The notes beneath the pieces were generated by a model, which searched no databases, was not told the origin of the DNA, and saw only the letters and a program-made list of their open reading frames with translations. A program made the position numbers and the translations under genes. This document shows, one piece after another, positions 1 through 11,695 of a stretch of DNA of 64,000 bases. This DNA comes from Oscarella lobularis (lineage: Eukaryota; Porifera; Homoscleromorpha; Homosclerophorida; Oscarellidae). Numbering within the stretch: the first letter of the stretch is position 1; each line of letters starts with the position of its first letter. Location: the NCBI RefSeq assembly GCF_947507565.1, contig NC_089178.1, forward strand, positions 310,001 to 374,000, given 5' to 3'.

Positions 1-1440
1 GTAGAATCTTCTCTTTCCCTACCAATCCACAAAAGTTATTCTTGACCTTTACAGAATTGGTCTGTTGCAAGCGAGGCAGCTATTGGACACGGAAACTGGT
101 CTTACTTTTCAGCTGTCTGTTGGTTTTTTGGAAGAGACCTGTATGATACATACCACATTCCTATAGGTCTCATCAGGTTTGTATATGACTTGAGATTCCT
201 TTTGCTAATGAGTTAGTGTGAATGTAGTGACAATTGGGGCGGAACTCCAGTGCAATCTTGGTCGGGTCCAGATGCACTGGCCAAGTGCAATCAAACATTG
301 AGAGAAGCTACTGAAATTGTTGAAGTTCCCGGGGCTGAGATTTCACTGGGTAATTTGGTATTTCTTCTGATTTTTATTCATTATATATTTTCGTGAAGGG
401 AGAAATTCGAATCTTTGGAATGCTATGATTGTTCCGTTTTTGAACATGCGATTAATAGGAGCAATTTGGGTAGGAGGCTTTTCATTTTTAATTAATATAT
501 AATCACACTTTCTTTTGACGTTCAACATTTCAGTATCAAGGAGAAGCAAACGTGGGAATGGGACCTCAGCACGGAGAGACATACTACGCTGTAACTTAAT
601 CCTGGCGTTTTGTACGAGATAATTGACAGTCTTTTTAGTGTCAATTTTCTGCAATGATTCAAGATTGGCGAGAAAAATTCAATCTCGAGAACATGTATTT
701 TGGTTTTGTGCAGCTTGCTCCGTGGAAATCCGTGAGCCTAATGACTAACTGAGACAAGAAATCTGACAAATTTCTAGAGTGGAAGCACTCTCGTTGCTGA
801 GCTCAGAACTGGACAAGAGGCCGCACTCAAGCTTCCGATAGTCGGAATGGCTACCGCCGTGGTAGGTGCCAATTGCGAAGTTTTAAGAAGTCTTCATCCG
901 TTTTTCTACTAGGACCACGGGGATCTTACTTCTCCTTTTGGTAGCGTTCATCCTAGAGCCAAGCAACCAGTTGGCTTACGTCTCTCAGCCACTGCAAGAG
1001 CGCTTTTGTACAAGGAAAAACTGGTATAAATTATCTATGTATCTATCCACTCTAACCCAGTAATGGGAGGTTCTTAGGTTTACCAGGGTCCCATGATATC
1101 TAACGCTCATGCTAATGGCAATCAGGTTGTTGTCAATTTTGATCCGTCCACCCTGGGAAGTGGTCTGGAAATGAAACCGGCCGCGTGTCCCCAAGGACTT
1201 CCTCCTCAATATTGCATGGAATTTGAATTGCAGACGTCCGACCAGAAGTGGCACGCTGCTCAAGGAACCATTCAGGGCAATACCGTCGTCGTCTCAATGT
1301 CCGAAAACGTCACTTGTGTCGCTTCGGCGGCCGTGTCCGTGATCACGGTACGGTACGGGTATGCCGATTGGCCGCTGTGCACGATATTCAACAAAGAAGG
1401 CTATCCGGCCATACCTTTTTCGTACAGCATTCATGGTTGA
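1..1440 (+). CDS. SIAE: Sialate O-acetylesterase, copy A (3' part, cut by window start)
   Basis: This is the C-terminal part of a sialate O-acetylesterase, a secreted or lysosomal SGNH-type esterase that removes acetyl groups from sialic acids. Exons read by splice consensus are 55-176, 228-349, 399-469, 534-590, 639-731, 778-861, 913-1023 and 1078-1440. The product carries the family blocks [43 protein letters not shown] and PFSYSIHG before TGA at 1438. It matches copy B downstream exon for exon, with the same intron phases, so the two arose by tandem duplication. The N-terminal exons, including the catalytic serine block, lie outside the window. Identity is firm at family level; the substrate is inferred. 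Confidence 0.88.
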
Positions 1441-1554
1441 AGAAAACGCTCACCTTTTCTTCAAACTCACGTTTTTTATTGATGGTATTTTTTTACGTAT
1501 TGAATTTGATGGCGTCGTCTACTCCATTGGGCCAGCAGAACGCAGCAACGAAGG

Positions 1555-1590
1555 TATACATATACATACATATATGTATGTATGTATGCT
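1555..1590. repeat. ATACAT/GTAT microsatellite
   Basis: A short alternating purine-pyrimidine run built from atac, atat and gtat units sits between the two SIAE copies, about 50 bp before the start codon of copy B. It is self-complementary and could extrude. No function is implied. Confidence 0.7.
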
Positions 1591-1639
1591 GATTCGTCCT
1601 AATCAAAATCGTAGGAGTATCATTTATCACGCGGTACTC

Positions 1640-3684
1640 ATGGAGGGAAGCGTAGTGGGCGTTGCTCTCTGTTTCTCGTCTCTTTTTCTCTGCGCGTCTG
1701 CCTCCATTCGCTTCTCCAATGTCTTTGGTGACAACATGGTGCTCGCCACGTGCTCTCTGTTCCTACTGAGCTCTGTCAAGGCTTGCATTGTGCATTGCAG
1801 GTCTTGCAACGCGAGCCGCAGAAAGCGGTCGTTTGGGGATACAGCTCGCCTCACGACGAAGTCACAGTGACCTGCGGCAACTTTCGCGACTCTGTCATGG
1901 CAGACGATCAGGGAGAGTTCTCCATTGCGTTGCCTGCGACCCATCCCGGTGGCCCTTACACAATCATGGCTGAATCTAAGAACGGCGGAGACAAGGCAAT
2001 GTTAGAAAATGTTCTATTCGGCGACGTGTTTCTATGCGGAGGACAGAGCAACATGCAGGTGAGCTACCTAAAGTTGAGTGATCAAGATTTTTATTAGTCT
2101 CTCAATTTATAGTTCACAGTGGACTCTGCGTTCAATGCTAGCATGGAGATTGCAGCTGCAGATAAATATTCTGACATCCGCGTTATGACGGTTGGAGAAG
2201 GTACGCAGTCTGCGACACCTCTTTCTGAACTGAAAACCATAGAACAAGTCAGTACATGCATTTTAATTAATGAATAGCAGCGTCGCATATACGCTTTTTT
2301 TCTACAGAATTGGACCGTTGCCAATAGCACGTCTATTGGAGGTGGAAACTGGACGTACTTTTCAGCTGTCTGTTGGTTCTTTGGAAGAGACTTATATGAC
2401 ACTTACCACATTCCTATAGGACTCATCAGGTTTATTCTGCTCCGAAGTCGGGTGTTTTGTTGTGTAACCTCTACCTAGCAATAACTGGGGTGGAACTCCA
2501 GTGCAAGCGTGGTCGAGTCCAGATGCACTAGCCAAGTGCAATCAAACCGTTGAAGAAGATACTCTCGTTGACGTAGAAATTCCAGGAACTGAAGTTGCAG
2601 TCGGTGATCAGATTCTATTGTCGTTTTTCTGTTTATGACGTTGTGCGAAAGGAGCAAATTCCAACCTTTGGAATGCAATGATTGTTCCGTTTTTGAACAT
2701 GCGAATAATAGGAGCCATTTGGGTAAGGCTCATTTCCGTACTTGTTATTTCTGAGATTGTTTTGCACAGTATCAAGGAGAATCAAATGTTGGGGCAGGAC
2801 CCCAGAAAGGGGGAGCATACTATGCGGTACTTTTGAACCTTTGTCTAAATCGCAAAATTAATTAAGTCGCTTGCTGCCAGTGTCAATTTACTGCTATGAT
2901 TCAGGACTGGAGAAACAAATTCCATATCGAGAACATGTATTTTGGGTTTATGCAGCTTGCTCCATGGAGGGGCGTGAGTATCAGGAAATCAACTTAGAAG
3001 TTAATCTGATAAATCACTAGGGTGGAAATACTCAAATCGCTGAACTCAGGACTGGACAAGAGGCTTCACTCAAGCTTCCTATGGTTGGCATGGCCAGTGC
3101 TGTGGTGAGAAATCTTTAATAAGGCACTTGAAGCTTTCTCTGCAATTTGACACTAGGACTATGGAGACCTCACTTCACCTTTCGGCAACATTCATCCTAG
3201 ACCAAAGCAGCCAGTTTCCTTACGTCTTTCGGCCACTGCAAGAGCGCTTTTGTACGGAGAGAAGCTGGTATACTGTACTGAAAAATCAAGTAGTTAGACG
3301 ATTTTGAGCAACTCTTCTTAGGTGTATCAAGGCCCAATGATATCTAGCGCTCATGTGAATGGCAATCAAGTTGTTGTCAGTTTCGAGCCATCCACCTTAG
3401 GCAGTGGACTCGAGACAAAACCAGCTGCGTGTCCCCAAGGACTTCCTCCTCAATTCTGCATGGGATTCGAATTGCAGACGTCCGATCAGATGTGGCATCC
3501 TGCTCAGGGAACCGTTCAAGGCAATACCGTCGTCGTCTCAATGTCGACGGCAAACGCTCCTTTTGAAAGTTCGACGGCGTCCGTAATTGGAGTTCGGTAC
3601 GGGTACGATGATTGGCCGCTGTGCACGATATACAACAAAGAAGGCTATCCTGCCATACCATTTTCGTACAGCATTCACGGCTGA
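1640..3684 (+). CDS. SIAE: Sialate O-acetylesterase, copy B (complete)
   Basis: Complete gene, 11 exons (1640-1738, 1801-2058, 2113-2247, 2308-2429, 2479-2603, 2652-2722, 2770-2826, 2881-2973, 3021-3104, 3157-3267, 3322-3684) that sum to 505 codons plus stop with consistent phases. The start is chosen because it opens a signal peptide (MEGSVVGVALCFSSLFLCAS) followed by RFSNVFGDNMVLQ, the usual N-terminus of the mature enzyme. The catalytic serine block is GGQSNMQ. Human SIAE is about 520 residues, so the length fits. It is predicted to de-O-acetylate sialic acids in the secretory or lysosomal lumen. Introns are 45-70 bp. Its last exon is very close to that of copy A, with few replacements, which suggests a fairly recent duplication or gene conversion. 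Confidence 0.93.
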
Positions 3685-3810
3685 ATGAAACATTGTCTTT
3701 TCTTCACTTTTACGTTTTGTGTTTTTTTCCAGGTTTTTTCTCGTAAATTGGATGTCACGTGTTGAAAGAGTCTTGGGCGGGGCGTTGGTTGCGTCCCGTA
3801 TCGAGACACG

Positions 3811-5756
3811 ATGGTTTCGTGGCTCTTCCGCCAAGTAAGTCGCAACTCGGAGCCGCTTGTGCGACAAATGAATTCTGTGCAGCTAGGAGGTCCTTTTACG
3901 CACGAGCCCGATCAACTTTACAACAAAGAGAAGGACGAATTTCACGAATCGCTCAGCAGCGGAGCTAGAAGGCTCATAGAGAAGGCTTTCGAAGACATAG
4001 TAATGTCTACGTGCAGCAAATCGAAGCTATTACAGTACAGTTGCTAAATGCGGTTATGTAGGATGTGTCAAAAATGGTAGACTACCACACCCACATTATT
4101 GGACTCAGGGAACAAGGATGTCGATTAGATGAACGCGTAATTTTAATTTTGTATCATTTAGCATTAATCAGCAATGTAATGTTCTTTTCCTAGATGCTAA
4201 GCTTTTGTCGTGGTGGTTACCAGTACATTAAAGGTCGCATTTTTATGGCTGCCTCCGGGTTGGAATCCGTTGCTGATAAGTAAATTTTTGGAGATGTATC
4301 AATTGTTCGAATTAATCATTTTCTAGCCCTGATCAAAAATATGTTCGGCGCCTTTCATCTTTAATTGAGAACTCAGCTCCAGGTAAAATAACTCCTCAGG
4401 TAAGTGACGTGCTCATATATACTCAATGACCATGAATAAATAAATAAATAAATGACAGGGTGTTCATGGGAAATATTGCATACTTGCATTAAGTAAAGTC
4501 TTTAGTAAGGAGGGTGTCTGCCAGGATGACGAGACAAGCGTTGTAATTATAAGCAGCGTACAATGTGTTTATCATATACGTTACGTGACTGTTTAGTACA
4601 TACCGAATGACTACATTCATTATCTGGCACAGCAGCACCCACGAAAGTTTATTGCAACATGCTCTGTGCATCCAAAGAATCCAGAAGCTCTGGAAGAATT
4701 AGATAGGTGTCACAAGAATGGGGCTCGGCTTATAAAGTGGCTGGTAATAGACAACTTAGAGAAATGATTCGGTATTAGTATTAACTTGACGTTGCGAAGC
4801 CCAATGTAATGAACATTGACCCTGCCTCCGATGACGAAGATTACAGGAGATTTTACGAAAAAGTTCGTGAACTTGACATGGTGCGGGATTAAATAATTTA
4901 TAACGTTAGACGAGCGTGACGTTTCTTCTTTTAGTTTCTTCTGATTCATACTGGAGGCGAGCACTCCATATCATCGCGTTTTCACGACGACAGTCTAGGA
5001 AATCCTTTGAAATTGAAAGGGTAGGAGAAACCCGTTTGTCGTTTTATTGTCGTTGAACGTTTATTAGACCGTTGGATTGTGGAGTGAAAGTCATTGCTGC
5101 TCATTGCGGTTCCGAAGTAAAATTATTAACAAACCAATAAAATGAAGTGTAATTTTACATTCATCTCAGGGCTACTCCAAAAATGAAGAGGGTCAACTGG
5201 AGGATAACTTCCAATTGTTCATTAAAATGATGAAGGAACAAAAGTACGCCTATAATTTTAATCAATTAAAATACATCTTCAAATATAGATACGAGTCGTT
5301 GTTGTTTGGAGACCTATCAGCAATGACGAGTTTTCGTCGAGTGAAATATCTTAAAGAGGTGCTACAGAAAGAGGTAAAGGAACAAATATTCGTGCACGAT
5401 TTAATTAATTAATTAATCGTGGGCTTGCACCAATCAGTGGCTACACGATCGCCTTGTGAATGGTTCGGATTATCCTGTATGCGCCATCAATGTCATCGTT
5501 CACACGAGACGTTTTGTATCGTAAGAAATAATGAAGGAATTTTATTTCTAATAGAAAATGTATTTTTTGTAGTCTTGGTCTCATTAGCGAAGAGGAGAGA
5601 CACCAACTCAACGAAATCTACTATTTCAATCCTCTTCTTTTCGATTTTGTCTGCAAGAGAACAATTCGCTTCGACGGCAAAAAATTACCGCCGGAGATTT
5701 TCATGGAGCGTCCCAGCCTCAAAGTCATTGTCAAATTCGAGACGCTAATTAACTAA
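3811..5756 (+). CDS. Amidohydrolase-2 family metal-dependent hydrolase
   Basis: Thirteen exons (3811-3999, 4062-4136, 4194-4279, 4327-4399, 4459-4557, 4597-4743, 4800-4880, 4935-5020, 5068-5116, 5170-5243, 5289-5373, 5438-5520, 5573-5756) join in phase to 436 residues. Family marks are the N-terminal metal motif HxH in VDYHTHIIG, then LIHTGGEH, VIAAHCGSEG, and SDYP near the C-terminus. These are the ordered metal and active-site positions of a TIM-barrel amidohydrolase (amidohydrolase_2 class). No signal peptide is evident, so it is probably cytosolic. The reaction cannot be told: the class includes decarboxylases and lactonases as well as hydrolases. The first exon contains an internal GT (cgccaagtaagt) that reads through in frame, so a shorter first exon is possible. 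Confidence 0.75.
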
Positions 5757-5790
5757 GGGGATTCTAGAATATATCCCGTATGTTTCACGC

Positions 5791-6922
5791 ATGAACTGTT
5801 CTTCGCCGAATTCGTCGCGAAATGCGTCGACGTGCGACGAAGCCGACGATTCGTGCGACTTGACCGACACGTTCGGAGTGGCCATGCAGGCCGTCCTGGC
5901 CGTTGTCGCCTTTAGCACGCTCATTTGTGAGACAGACGCCCATTCGAACGTTCCCTGGCGATCGTTTCTCTTCTTTTTTTGCAGTCAAGCGCATGTGTGA
6001 ACCGAAACTTCGGCGAAGATACTGGAGAATATGGTTAGAAGGTTCGCCGAATGAAATCTATCGATAATCGGGGTTTCTTTTGTCTTGGAAAAAAGGGCTG
6101 CCGATTCGGCGAAGCAGGCGTTTGGGGCTTTGGTTCTTCACTTTGCCAATATAGGCTTTTCTAAGTTCAATCCGCACAATCAGTGCACTTGGTGAGAGGG
6201 GCGGGGCAACTTACTTTTTCATTGATTTCTTTTGATCCGTTGTTTTGAAGGTACTTCATTAATTTTATATTGGATTCGACTTTGGGACTTCTGATTATTT
6301 TTGTCTTTTTAAAATTGGCCGAATGTGTCGTGAAATGTGGAAAATGGAAAGCGTTGAAATCGGGCGAATATGGTACAGGGAGCGAAAGAGAAAAGTGCTA
6401 CCTTTTCCTATATAAAATGTTTGCAGGATCGCCTTTTCATTTTTCGTGGTGGTGCGGTCAATGCATTGTCTATCTCATTGTCATGGCATCAGAAAAGATG
6501 CTCATTATCTGTTTCATGTTAATCCCATTCTGGGACAAGGTAATCAAGAGAAAGTATCCCTCCAGATGAAAAATTACAAAGACTGTTTCTTAGGTTGCTG
6601 ATTTTGTCTTACCCATCAAAGACAGAAAAGCTAAAGACGCCGTAGTAATGCTTATCGTTCCCTTTATAGTCAATGTAAGACCACGCTCGCAGCACAACAA
6701 TCTCACGCGATTTAATTCCTGTATTCGCAGATTATCATGTTCTGGGTGGTCGACAGTATAATCATGCGAAAGAACCACAAGAATCGAAAGCCATTCAAAG
6801 AGCGCGTCATCTACTATAAGAATACAATCGACATGTCCGATTCGGATGAAGTCTCGTTCGACGAACTTCTACAAGATCCCGCGGTGGAAGAAACGTTTGA
6901 TATCAGACAAAATAAAAATTGA
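5791..6922 (+). CDS. STIMATE: STIMATE/TMEM110-like store-operated calcium entry regulator
   Basis: Seven exons (5791-5926, 5985-6033, 6096-6191, 6251-6372, 6427-6539, 6594-6674, 6731-6922) give 262 residues in phase. The order of blocks matches the STIMATE family: VVAFSTLIFKR, CEPKLRRRYWRIW, DSAKQAFGALVLHFAN, INFILDSTLG, GQCIVYLIV, VMLIVPFIVNIIMFWVVD, then a polar acidic tail (MSDSDEVSFDELL). At least four hydrophobic segments predict a multi-pass ER membrane protein. In vertebrates the family promotes STIM activation at ER-plasma membrane junctions; that role is carried over by homology. The tail is shorter than the human one. The gene stops 30 bp from the end of NDUFAF3 on the other strand. 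Confidence 0.88.
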
Positions 6923-6952
6923 CTATAACTGTATTAATTAATACTAATGCAT

Positions 6953-7587
6953 TTATTTGTTAAGACTTTTAGGAGGAATCAATGCTGCAGCCGCTTGACG
7001 ACCTTCGTCCATCAGGAAATTGAATGTGGCGCACGCGTTTGGCTAAAAGTGACGTCACGATACGGGAAACGGATTTTCTTCTCCCCCATTCAACGCGTAC
7101 CGTGTCTTGAATTTCTAAGCCTAGGCCCTTTGTTCGAGCGTACTTCCGAAGTGCTTCGTCCATTTGCGTGATTTTGTCGCCGACTCCCAATACTAGGACT
7201 TCTGGAGGTGATAGGAAATACAATCTAGCTTCTTCGAATGATATTCTTTCGTTGTACCGATAGGGGGCCAAAATAAATGAAAAAGAGCCAGCGTTTCAGG
7301 GTTGATTTGACTGGGGTCGGTTATCTAGGGTTCGGTGAGTTCTCATTGGTTGCTTTGGTCACGCGGTGTCTTGCCTTCCAGTGAATAATCGCGTTTTTGA
7401 AAAGCGCAACCGATCCGACGACCCGGATGCCATTGATAGTGAATCCTTTGGTGCTGTAGCTGCTTATGTGCGTTATCTTGTTCTTTCCGTCCGGTCCTAG
7501 GACATCGAGTGTCGTAGCCGTCGGTGCAGCAGTGCGAGAATGAAATCGAGCTGCGTTTCGCAGAGAAAATCGCAAAAAGCTCCCCAT
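6953..7587 (-). CDS. NDUFAF3: Complex I assembly factor NDUFAF3-like
   Basis: On the minus strand, exon 1 (about 7371-7587) encodes a Ser/Arg-rich mitochondrial leader (MGSFLRFSLRNAARFHSR), then SSYSTKGFTINGIRVVGSVAL. Exon 2 (about 7101-7244) encodes ISFEEARLYFLSPPEVLV and LGVGDKITQ, then GLEIQDT. Exon 3 (6953-7042) encodes PNACATFNFLMDEGR and AAAALIPPKS. Those are the family blocks FTING, a G-x-G-D segment, EVQDTPNACATFNFL and ALIPP, of a mitochondrial matrix factor needed to assemble NADH dehydrogenase. The exon 2-3 join (gacacg|gtacgc to ttttag|cca) is canonical. The exon 1-2 join is not: no GT-AG or GC-AG pair keeps frame (see findings). Its start codon lies 38 bp from that of RFT1. Confidence 0.8.
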
Positions 7588-7625
7588 GTGCTTTCGTTAT
7601 AGCGCGCGTTAGAAGTCGAACAAAA
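7588..7625. promoter_or_regulatory. 38-bp bidirectional promoter gap, NDUFAF3/RFT1
   Basis: The ATG of NDUFAF3 (minus, 7587) and the ATG of RFT1 (plus, 7626) are separated by only 38 bp, so transcription starts of the two genes must overlap or lie inside each other's coding region. No TATA-like element was seen. This is inference from spacing. Confidence 0.5.
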
Positions 7626-9900
7626 ATGACTTCAAAACGAGGTCCTTCCCAAGAGAATGCACTCCGAGTTGCAGCAACGGGTGCTTCTTATAACGCCGCA
7701 CTTCACGTCAGTGAGATAGAGGCGACTCGACAATGAATACACATTTCTTTTTTAGTTTTCTCTACGTATTATCACCTTTGCGCTCAACGCCATCGCCATT
7801 CGTTGGCTCAATCAGGAGATAATTGGCGTAGCAAACGTTAGGTTCGACGATCGATGCAAAATGACGTCAAAAAATGATTAAAAATCGTCTAGACTTGCCC
7901 TTTTGTACACGACTGTCGGTTTCATAAGCAAAGAACCGTTTAGAAAGGCGCTAATAGGTCAAGCTGAAAACCGATCGTGGAGGCAAACCATCAATTTAAC
8001 ATGGGGATCGTACGTTTTTTGAAAATTGAGAGTTTGAGACTCCCTTTTGACGTCATTGTTCAGGTTTCCCTTTTCGATTTGTTTGGCCTTTTTCTTTGGT
8101 TTTCTTTGGATTAAGGCATTTACGGAGCCCGACGTGGACTACTATAGGGTCTCTGTTTGTCTCTACGCTTTCAGTGCCGTACTGGAAACAATGGCCGAGC
8201 CACTTTTTATCATCTCACAAAGTTTTCTTTTCGTTCGAACGAGAGTATGATAAAGGAAAAGATTATATTGATATCACTAGTGTCGATGTTTTCCTAGGTG
8301 ATCATTGAAGGCATTGGGTTTATTATTCAATGCATTGTGACGGCTCTTCTTGCCATTGTCTGTCCTAGTTGGGGAGTTCTAGCCTATTCTTTTGGAATAG
8401 TGGGTTCTCATGATAAGGAGTCTCAATCTTTAGCTGGCTCCTGTTCTTGTTTTTAGGTTATCTATTCTAGTATCTACGTATTCCTTTATTTTTTCTACTT
8501 TGGGAAGATTTTATTATCTGACGAATTCCAGAAGAAACATTCCAACGTCGATGTCACAAAACGCAGGCAATTGTGGCCTCATTTTATTGATTCTAAGGTA
8601 GGTGAACCGTATCATAAAGCGATCAGCAGCAAAACGCTAGATTCTCGTAGCCTCTCATTGACCGCAAGTCTTTTCAACTAGTAAGGAGCTTTGTAACGCA
8701 GTCGTTGCTAAAGCAGATACTGACCGAAGGAGAAAGATACGTTATGACTCTCTTTGGCTTGCTAACATTTGCTGAACAAGGCAAGGTTTTTCGTCATGAA
8801 TTAAATAGTATTTGATGCATTTTTTCTTAATTATAAAGGCGTTTATGACGTCGTGAACAATCTTGGATCAATGATTGCTCGCTTTCTCTTTCGTCCTATG
8901 GAGGAGAGCTTCTACATTTTTTTCTCAAATCTTCTAGACCGCAGCTGTTCTGCAGACAAGCAAGACAAGGTGGTCATATACTACGCACACAATAGGCTGG
9001 CTAATTTAGCGGGTAGGGAAAGATTGAATTGGCTGCTCGCACCTTGAAAAATCTTCTCACGTTTGCAACTCTTGTCGGAATGACTGCAGTCGTTTTTGGC
9101 TACTCGTACTCCTATCTAGCGTTGGATTTATACGGCGGCAAGACACTGTCAACAGACCCAGGTACGCTGACAGTGGTAGATTAAATAAATAAATAAATGA
9201 TTGGAACACAGGTCCCACTCTTCTGCGTTGGTACGCTTTCTATGTGCTTGTGATTGCTGTCAATGGCTTGACGGAATGCTTTTATTTTGCTGCGATGAGT
9301 CAAGAGAAAGTCAACCAGTAAGTAAATTCGATTTAGTTATTTTCTTTATATTTTGTGATGCTACTATAGATACAATAAGTACATGTTCATATTTTCGGCT
9401 CTCTTTCTTGTATCTGCCGTCATGCTTATTCGAGAATTTGGACCTGTGGGATTCATTTTGGCCAACTGTTTAAACATGCTTCTCCGCATTATCAACAGGT
9501 GAGCCTAAATGATGTCTAATACCCACGTCACCGCGCTTTCTGCGTCATGTTAGTATCATATTCATACGGAGCTACTTTCGAGAATCCCAGTGTAAACCTT
9601 TGTGGGGTCTTAAACTTTCTAATGAATTTCTACTCGGATTGACAATATCAGGGATCGTTGCAGCACTATCTCAGGTAAGGACAAACTAATCACTATATGT
9701 ACCATCTTCCCTCTTTTCTTTCCTAGGAATGGTTCTGCTGTGATAAAGGAATTTTTCTTCTTTTCTTCCACGTTGCCGTCGGCGGTCTCTTATGCGTCAT
9801 TCTTCTCGTCATAATTGTCATGAAGGAAAAAGAACTCAAAGTCTTTATCACTACCCATTTCTTCAAAAAACAGAAGGGCAACGAACCGAAAACGGACTAA
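7626..9900 (+). CDS. RFT1: RFT1 family ER lipid-linked oligosaccharide protein
   Basis: A multi-exon gene encoding a polytopic ER membrane protein of the RFT1 family (MOP superfamily), needed for N-glycosylation and linked to handling of the Man5GlcNAc2-dolichol intermediate. Recognised blocks in order: [122 protein letters not shown], and a C-terminal WFCCDKG segment with a final hydrophobic stretch. Many hydrophobic segments alternate with short loops. The start follows the shared 38-bp gap with NDUFAF3; the stop is 22 bp from the end of APEX2. Introns are 45-70 bp. Confidence 0.92.
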
Positions 9901-9922
9901 AACGAATCATGCACTGTGCACG

Positions 9923-11456
9923 TCACGACAACAGCGTCTTCTTTATTTTTACTCCTGTCGCCCATTCAAAATGATCGCATCGCGCCTCCCGATCTGCAAC
10001 AGCTCCCTGCGGCCGAGCGCAGCAATAGAATTGCCTGTGAAGATTGGGTCCCACCTTCTTCACCGTTCGAATAACGCACGGCTCCTTGTGTCCTTTGCAG
10101 AGAGGCGCCGGTTTCGGTCCTTTCATCAATTTTTGCCACTCCAAAGCCTGAGTAGTGGATTTCGACGAGGGAACGGCCTCTGGCTCTGCCTTCAAAATCG
10201 GCTGTTTCTTCTTCTTCGGTTCACGTACGAATCCTAAAAGGTTAGATTGTCTGGGTTTCTTTGTCGCTGTCCCCTGCCCTTGTTTCTCTTCATCCCTTCT
10301 TTTGTTTGGGTTTGTATATGTTAAATATTTCAGAAGTTTGACCTGTTTTCCGGCGAATTCCGGAAGGTGTTGAGTGCACAGCGAAGGGGGCTTCGGAGCG
10401 GGAAGAAATTTCCCTTCGACGTCAACGTAAACTGGACAATGATCCGATCCTTCTATTTCCGTCAATAAATCGCTTCCTTTCACGTGAGAAGCGAAGAATT
10501 TTGGCGACGAAAGAACGTAGTCCAACCGTCGGCCGTAGTTCGTTTTCCGGGCTCCAGTTATCGTCGCCCAGCACGTGAAACCGTCATGACGATTCGGATG
10601 AAATTGGCGAAAACAATCGACGAGAAAACCACGCTCTTCATCATCATCCGGTTGCAATCGAATAAGACTCTTCATCCATTCGTTACTAGGAGAATTCTCA
10701 AAAGTGGCCTAAAGGGAGAGAAGCAATTAATTAATTAATTAATTAATTATTTCCTCTTGTTCCTCACCATTTCAGGCTCGCAGCAATCGATTGGCTGGTG
10801 AACCGCGTTCATGTCACCGAGAAGAAGAACCTCTTTACCCGACTCAATCAAACTGCGACATCGTTCAGCAAGGACGCGTTGAAACATTATCTTATATTCC
10901 ATCCGAGCCTGTTCCTCTCTGCACGCCCTCGGACAATACACGTTTACAATGACGACGCTCTTTCCCGATTCCAATTGATGTTCCGTTAGTACGGCGCGCC
11001 CTTCGTTGTCAAGGGATACCGCTTCCGATGGAGTTAGTGAAATATTGTCATGGCAACCTATGGTTTCGGATGACGTCATTTTACCGGAAAGTCCTTCTTC
11101 TGCAGCTATTGGAGTGAAATCATTTTTGCAATATGTTGCAACGCCTGGTAAAAAAGCGCTTGATTCTGATTAGACGAATTTTTGGACGGATCTTACCTGA
11201 ATAGCCCTGTTTCACTTTGGAGAAACTATAGTAGGCTGAGTATCCGTCCACGATGGCCAAACTCTCGTCGAGTTGATCTCCTTTTCGGGAGAAATTTAGA
11301 GGAATTTTTCAACCGATCGTTTCGTTTCGACTTACGTGTCACTTTTGTCTCTTGAAAGCACAAGATATCTGCATTCAGGGACGCTAAAAGATTTCTGATC
11401 GACGTCTCTTTGGCATTTGCTCGTATTCCGTTGATATTCCAGCTCAGTACTCTCAT
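9923..11456 (-). CDS. APEX2: AP endonuclease 2 with PIP box and GRF zinc finger
   Basis: An exonuclease-endonuclease-phosphatase family DNA repair enzyme. The N-terminus MRVLSWNINGIRANAK and ILCFQETKVT (catalytic Glu) are in exon 1 (11336-11456). LLLGDMNAVHQPIDCCE (Asp-Met-Asn) follows, then the big last exon (about 9923-10675) with GRRLDYVL and GSDHCPVYVD (catalytic Asp-His). The C-terminal extension is diagnostic of APE2 rather than APE1: a PCNA-binding-like QSNLLGFV, and a GRF zinc finger with CKGHKEPC, HRQFYCC and CDHFEW. The family acts at the replication fork, with strong 3'-5' exonuclease and 3'-phosphodiesterase activity. The upstream in-frame extension to 11675 was rejected because the family begins at this Met. 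Confidence 0.92.
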
Positions 11457-11695
11457 TCCAATCGAAACGGTCCCGGATAAAAGAAAAAGCTTTGCGCGTG
11501 CGCTAGGCTTTGATGTAAAGCCCGTAAATGTCGAAATATTCGACGATTTGATCTCTTCGACAGCACGAATCGCTTTAAAAAAGGACATCAAAACTACATA
11601 GATCAGTATTCCGACACAAAACGAAGTCGATTCTCCAGAAAGGCTTTTACGTTTCTGCGCATGCGTTAGCTTCAAATTATCGTGAGAACACCGAA

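Noticed and set aside
11457-11675. N-terminal extension of APEX2
   Set aside because: Family members start at the MRVLSWNINGIR block; the upstream 73 residues have no counterpart and span the promoter side.
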